Of a stretch of 64,000 bases of DNA, positions 60,749-64,000 are shown piece by piece. Source of the stretch: Mediterraneibacter faecis JCM 15917 (GTDB lineage Bacteria > Bacillota > Clostridia > Lachnospirales > Lachnospiraceae); NCBI GenBank assembly GCA_001312505.1, contig BBDW01000007.1, forward strand, positions 93,864-157,863, in the 5' to 3' direction. Each line of letters opens with the position of its first letter. Position 1 is the stretch's first letter. Made by a program: the position numbers and the translations under genes. The notes beneath the pieces were generated by a model. The model was not told where the DNA came from. It made no database searches and was given only the letters and a program-made list of their open reading frames with translations.

Positions 60749-61846
60749 TTATTCATAGTATGAAAGCAAAGTCTGCGCAGCGCTTTCAATATCATATCCT
60801 GCTTTTGCAAATGCCTGCCTGATTCCTGAATTTTCTTCTTCGCTCCTGTCTTCTCCTTTGTAAGAAAGAATCACACGGCTCCATTCCTTTGGTGAATCCT
60901 GGAGTGACAGAAATTTCACTTTTTCAACTAACTTCACTTCTGTTGTAATCGTATCTGCCATTACACTCCTGATTCCGGATGCCTGTGCTTCCAACGCAAC
61001 AATAGGAAGACCCTCAAAAAGAGATGGGAATACAAAAATGTCCATTCCTTTCCATAGTTTTGCAACATCTTTTCTGATCCCTAGAAATCTGATTCTATCT
61101 TCTATTCCATATTCCTCAGCTTTCTTTTGGATCATTTCCTGAAGTTCTCCTTCTCCAACTAACAAAAGTATAGCTTCTTCACAGGCAGATGCAACTTCCC
61201 GAAAAATCTCCAAAAGAAATTCATGATTCTTCTGTTCTTCAAAACGTCCCACATGTCCTAGCACAAATTTTCCTTCTACTCCCAGTTCATGGCGGATCTC
61301 TTCACGTTCTGACAAACTGAAAGCAAATTTTTTCAGATCAAGAGCATTGTGGATAAGATGATAATTGTTACTCTCTCTTATCTTTTTTGAAAAGAGCCAT
61401 TCTCCAGCCAATTCACTGCATGCAAAATACTTTGTAGCAAACATTGGAATCAACGGTCGGTTAATTCTGTGCAACAAATTTCTCACCACTCCCGGAGTCG
61501 AAGAATTATGTGAGTGTGCGATCACTGTTGGAACCTTTCCATAGCTTGCCACAATCAGCGGTACTATATTCGCTGCTGACAGCATATTTACATGAACTGC
61601 ATCATACCTTCCGATTCGAAGTATCTTTCTCATTTGTCTGCTAAATTTCAATGGATGTTTTCTTGCATCACATGTATGAAATACTTTTCCTCCAAGTGAC
61701 TTGATTTCTTCTTCATACGCAAGGTGTGGAAACATACTTATGAAATCAAATCTAACACCCTTCTTACTCAATTCTCTGTAATAAGTCATTACAAAACTTT
61801 CAATTCCCCCGGGATTAAAGGATAATCCAACTTGTAATACTTTCAT
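60749..61846 (-). CDS. Family 4 glycosyltransferase
   Basis: A 365-residue GT-B enzyme. The N-terminal domain (MKVLQVGLSFNPGGIESFVM, IAHSHNSSTPGV) precedes the C-terminal donor-binding domain (GKFVLGHVGRFEEQKNHEFL, LLLVGEGELQEMIQKKAEEY, DIFVFPSLFEGLPIVALEAQASG). It is intact. The EX7E-like motif in EGLPIVALE is typical of retaining GT4 enzymes. Confidence 0.93.
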   Translation of the reverse strand: MKVLQVGLSFNPGGIESFVMTYYRELSKKGVRFDFISMFPHLAYEEEIKSLGGKVFHTCDARKHPLKFSRQMRKILRIGRYDAVHVNMLSAANIVPLIVASYGKVPTVIAHSHNSSTPGVVRNLLHRINRPLIPMFATKYFACSELAGEWLFSKKIRESNNYHLIHNALDLKKFAFSLSEREEIRHELGVEGKFVLGHVGRFEEQKNHEFLLEIFREVASACEEAILLLVGEGELQEMIQKKAEEYGIEDRIRFLGIRKDVAKLWKGMDIFVFPSLFEGLPIVALEAQASGIRSVMADTITTEVKLVEKVKFLSLQDSPKEWSRVILSYKGEDRSEEENSGIRQAFAKAGYDIESAAQTLLSYYE

Positions 61847-61857
61847 TTACTTTCCAA

Positions 61858-62960
61858 TTACTTCCTTTCCATTGTCAGTTCATCTATCAGATTCGTCCAC
61901 TGTCGATAAATCTCTTCTTTTTCAAATTTTTTTACACCCGATATCGTATGATTTGAAAACGCAATTCTTTGTTCTTCACTATCCATCAACAATTCTATAC
62001 GATTTGCCATCTTGTCCAAATCATAAGGGGGGGGATTAAATATCCATCCTTCCCCTCCTCAACGATTTCTCTTGGCCCTGTTGTTACATCAAAGCTCACC
62101 ATAGGAAGTCCACTTGCCTTTGCCTCAAGCAATACTAACGGCAATCCTTCCCTGTAAGATGGTAATACCAAAAATGCATATTCATTATACAACTTATATA
62201 CATCTTTTACATTCCCTTTCTGAATCAATTGAGACGTTAAATCGTATTCTACCACCTTTTGGTGTATCTCGTCAAAAGTATCTCCCGTTCCGTATAAATG
62301 CCATTCCCACTCAGGATGAGAAGGCAATACTTTTTTCGCCACTTCTACAAGAAGATCATATCCCTTTTCTTCACTGAATCTTCCTACGGTGATAATTTTT
62401 CTCGAATCCTCTTTATATTCCTTTCGCATAGTCAGGATTTCTGGTTTGATCCAATTATATATACTTCGGATTTTCTTTGGATTCATATGAAATTTTCTAA
62501 TATAATCCTGTCTGTTCTGTTCCGTCAATGTCACTGTACAATGTGAAATTAATGAATCCCAGAAACGGAAAAAGCGGATATCTTTCTTCTCCCATTCATT
62601 CATTAATGCACCGTGATCACAAAACACATACTTTGCTTTCGTAAAAAAGCGAACCGGTGAAACCGTCATAGCTGGATAATTCTCCATAAGGAAAACCACA
62701 TCTATTTGATTTTGTCTAACAAATTCCCTAAATGGTCGAAATGTCTTCTTAATTCTGTCGCGTACTCGACACTCTTCTTCTAGTTCTGCTCTATATGTAA
62801 TTCTCGGATCCAGGTCATATGGAACATGCCCTCCTTTTCCAAAGATTGCATAAATATATACTTCATATTCTTTACAAAACTCATTGGCAAGAGTTGTTGT
62901 GACTTGCTCAACTCCTCCTGTTACTGTCATATCATAATTAACAAAACATATTTTTTTCAT
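61858..62960 (-). CDS. Family 4 glycosyltransferase (frameshifted at the C-terminus)
   Basis: GT-B fold: MKKICFVNYDMTVTGGVEQV, VFCDHGALMNEWEKKDIRFF, RKIITVGRFSEEKGYDLLVE, WHLYGTGDTFDEIHQK and LPSYREGLPLVLLEAKASGL. As given, it stops at 61995 after an 8-base G/C run near 62027. Reducing that run by two gives LIPPYDLDKMANRIELLMDS and a normal end at 61858, twelve bases before the next ATG. Confidence 0.88.
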
Positions 62961-63011
62961 TCTGAATATTCTCCATCTGCATAGTAAACAATGAATATCG
63001 TTTTACTAAGA

Positions 63012-63041
63012 AGGCGCCTATTGAACTTACAATAGACGCCC
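63012..63041 (-). terminator. Hairpin after the cell-wall protein gene
   Basis: GGCG-CTATTG and CAATAG-CGCC arms with one mismatched base and a six-base loop. The following T content on the minus strand is modest. It separates the glucosaminidase gene from the glycan cluster. Confidence 0.6.
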
Positions 63042-63055
63042 AAACTATTATTTCT

Positions 63056-64000
63056 TTAATATGTTTGCAGATTCTTCACCATTTTTTCAATATCAATACC
63101 ATATCCTTCACTTGTAGCCCATCCATATCCATTTGGATTTTCTTTCTGACCAAGCCATTCCACATAAGGAGCGCTTCCTCTTGTAACCAATGAAAATCTT
63201 GGATCTACGCATTCATTCTTTAATGCATCTTTGGATCCATATGCTTTCAAATGCTGAATCTGAGCTCGTATTCCTTCACGTACTGTAGTAAATGATGCTC
63301 CGGCAACGCCGCCACCAGTTGTTCCAAGTCCTGCAAAATTATTCTGTTCAATCTTAACATCACCACCAAATTTAAGCCATGCAGTCTCTTTCATTGCCTG
63401 TGTAAATGCAATTGCCCCATTGATTCCTTCCGCATTCGCTTCTTCAACGTAAATCTGACAGAATTTTTCAAGTGTTGGCGCATCCGTCTCAGCGTAATAT
63501 GCCGGATATGTTGCACCCTTAGCCTTAAAATATTTTTCTATCTGGGATGCAGTCACAGTAGTCTTTCCAGAAATAGCCATCAACTGATCTGTAGTACAAG
63601 AATCATCAATGTTCCATTGGTTCGGAAATAATACCATGTATTGGATATAAATTGCCATCCTGTCTGCATCACTCCATTTTTATCCAAATAATATCTTGTC
63701 TTTCCAAAAGAAATCCAACCGGTCATCATGTAGCCTTCCGGCATAAAGAAATATTTCTTTCCACTGATTGTCTGCCAGCCTCGTACCATTTTTCCGTCTG
63801 ATGCAAGATAATACTTTGTACTTCCAAAGCTGCACCATCCTGTCAGCATATGTCCATCCGGCATCAGATAATATCTCGTCTGACCAAAAGAAATCCAACC
63901 GGTCATCATATAACCTTCCGGCATAAAGAAATATTTCTTTCCATTAATTGTCTGCCAGCCTGTCCGCATCACTCCATCTGTGCCAAGATAATATTTCGTG
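63056..64000 (-). CDS. Cell-wall-binding-repeat protein with glucosaminidase domain, partial, frameshifted
   Basis: The start is beyond the right edge. The visible N-terminal part is a run of ~20-residue choline/cell-wall-binding repeats (GWQTINGKKYFFMPEGYMMT, GWISFGKTRYYLDKNGVMQT). The C-terminal ~190 residues form a glucosaminidase-type domain (ASQIEKYFKAKGATYPA, AIAFTQAMKETAWLKFGGDV, NNFAGLGTTGGGV, GIRAQIQHLKAYGS). A one-base shift near 63612 separates the two. Likely an N-acetylglucosaminidase that remodels peptidoglycan. Confidence 0.85.

Noticed and set aside
788..62034. G-tract phase variation as the purpose of the long G/C runs
   Set aside because: Runs occur in housekeeping, mobile and non-coding DNA alike, and one-base losses occur at short runs too; phase-variable tracts are usually confined to surface genes.

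Overview
The window looks like a low-GC, spore-forming Firmicute of the Lachnospiraceae type. Evidence is the order mraZ-rsmH-ftsL-PBP-PBP-mraY-murD-ftsW-divIB-ftsZ-spoIIGA-sigE-(MBL)-sigG, a cotJ operon, and a CD1107/CD1108-type conjugative element. Nearly all genes are on the minus strand. The genus is not determined.

Region 1 (1 to about 28,457): one flank of an integrative conjugative element (ICE). In transcription order it carries a hypothetical protein, ParA, ParB, small proteins, SSB, two replication-initiator-like proteins, a DnaC-like ATPase, PcfB, VirD4, Maff2, VirB6, PrgI, VirB4, DUF3789, a large CD1108-type cell-wall hydrolase, DUF4315 and a CD1107 (DUF4366) surface protein that runs off the left edge. 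The ICE's own recombinase and relaxase are not seen and would lie to the left. Its right end lies inside sigG, of which only the first ~98 codons remain here.

Region 2 (about 8,291 to 18,802): a GC-richer integrative mobilizable element (IME) nested in the ICE. It has split maff2 into a 5' part (18,776-18,937) and a 3' part (8,228-8,308). It has its own large serine recombinase, CHC2/VirE-type primase, MobA/MobL relaxase, DUF3847 protein, replication-initiator-like protein, HTH regulators and a small cargo (SdpI-like membrane protein, lipoprotein, secreted protein). Imperfect 21-bp direct repeats mark the junctions, and imperfect inverted repeats sit just inside both ends.

Region 3 (28,453-50,500): sporulation and division core. 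sigG (broken), a beta-CASP metallo-hydrolase, sigE, spoIIGA, ftsZ, divIB, ftsW, murD, mraY, two class B PBPs, ftsL, rsmH and mraZ. mraZ is preceded by a good promoter and GTGGT boxes at 10-bp spacing. Then a small membrane protein, degV, a second SEDS gene, asnB and cotJABC.

Region 4 (50,521-64,000): an HtrA protease, a cohesin-like membrane-anchored protein with an acidic tail, then a glycan assembly cluster (GtrA, DPM1-like GT2, large membrane protein, flippase, GT14, GT2, two GT4), ending in a cell-wall-repeat glucosaminidase cut by the right edge.

The most pervasive oddity is sequence-level. About 80 runs of 6-8 G or C occur where conserved families have 4 or 5. Most add exactly three bases (an extra Gly or Pro); others add one or two and break the frame, including in mraZ, PBPs, spoIIGA, flippase and VirB4. 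Smaller one-base losses occur at short runs elsewhere. I read this chiefly as consensus error, so broken genes are annotated across their inferred full span with each shift noted.
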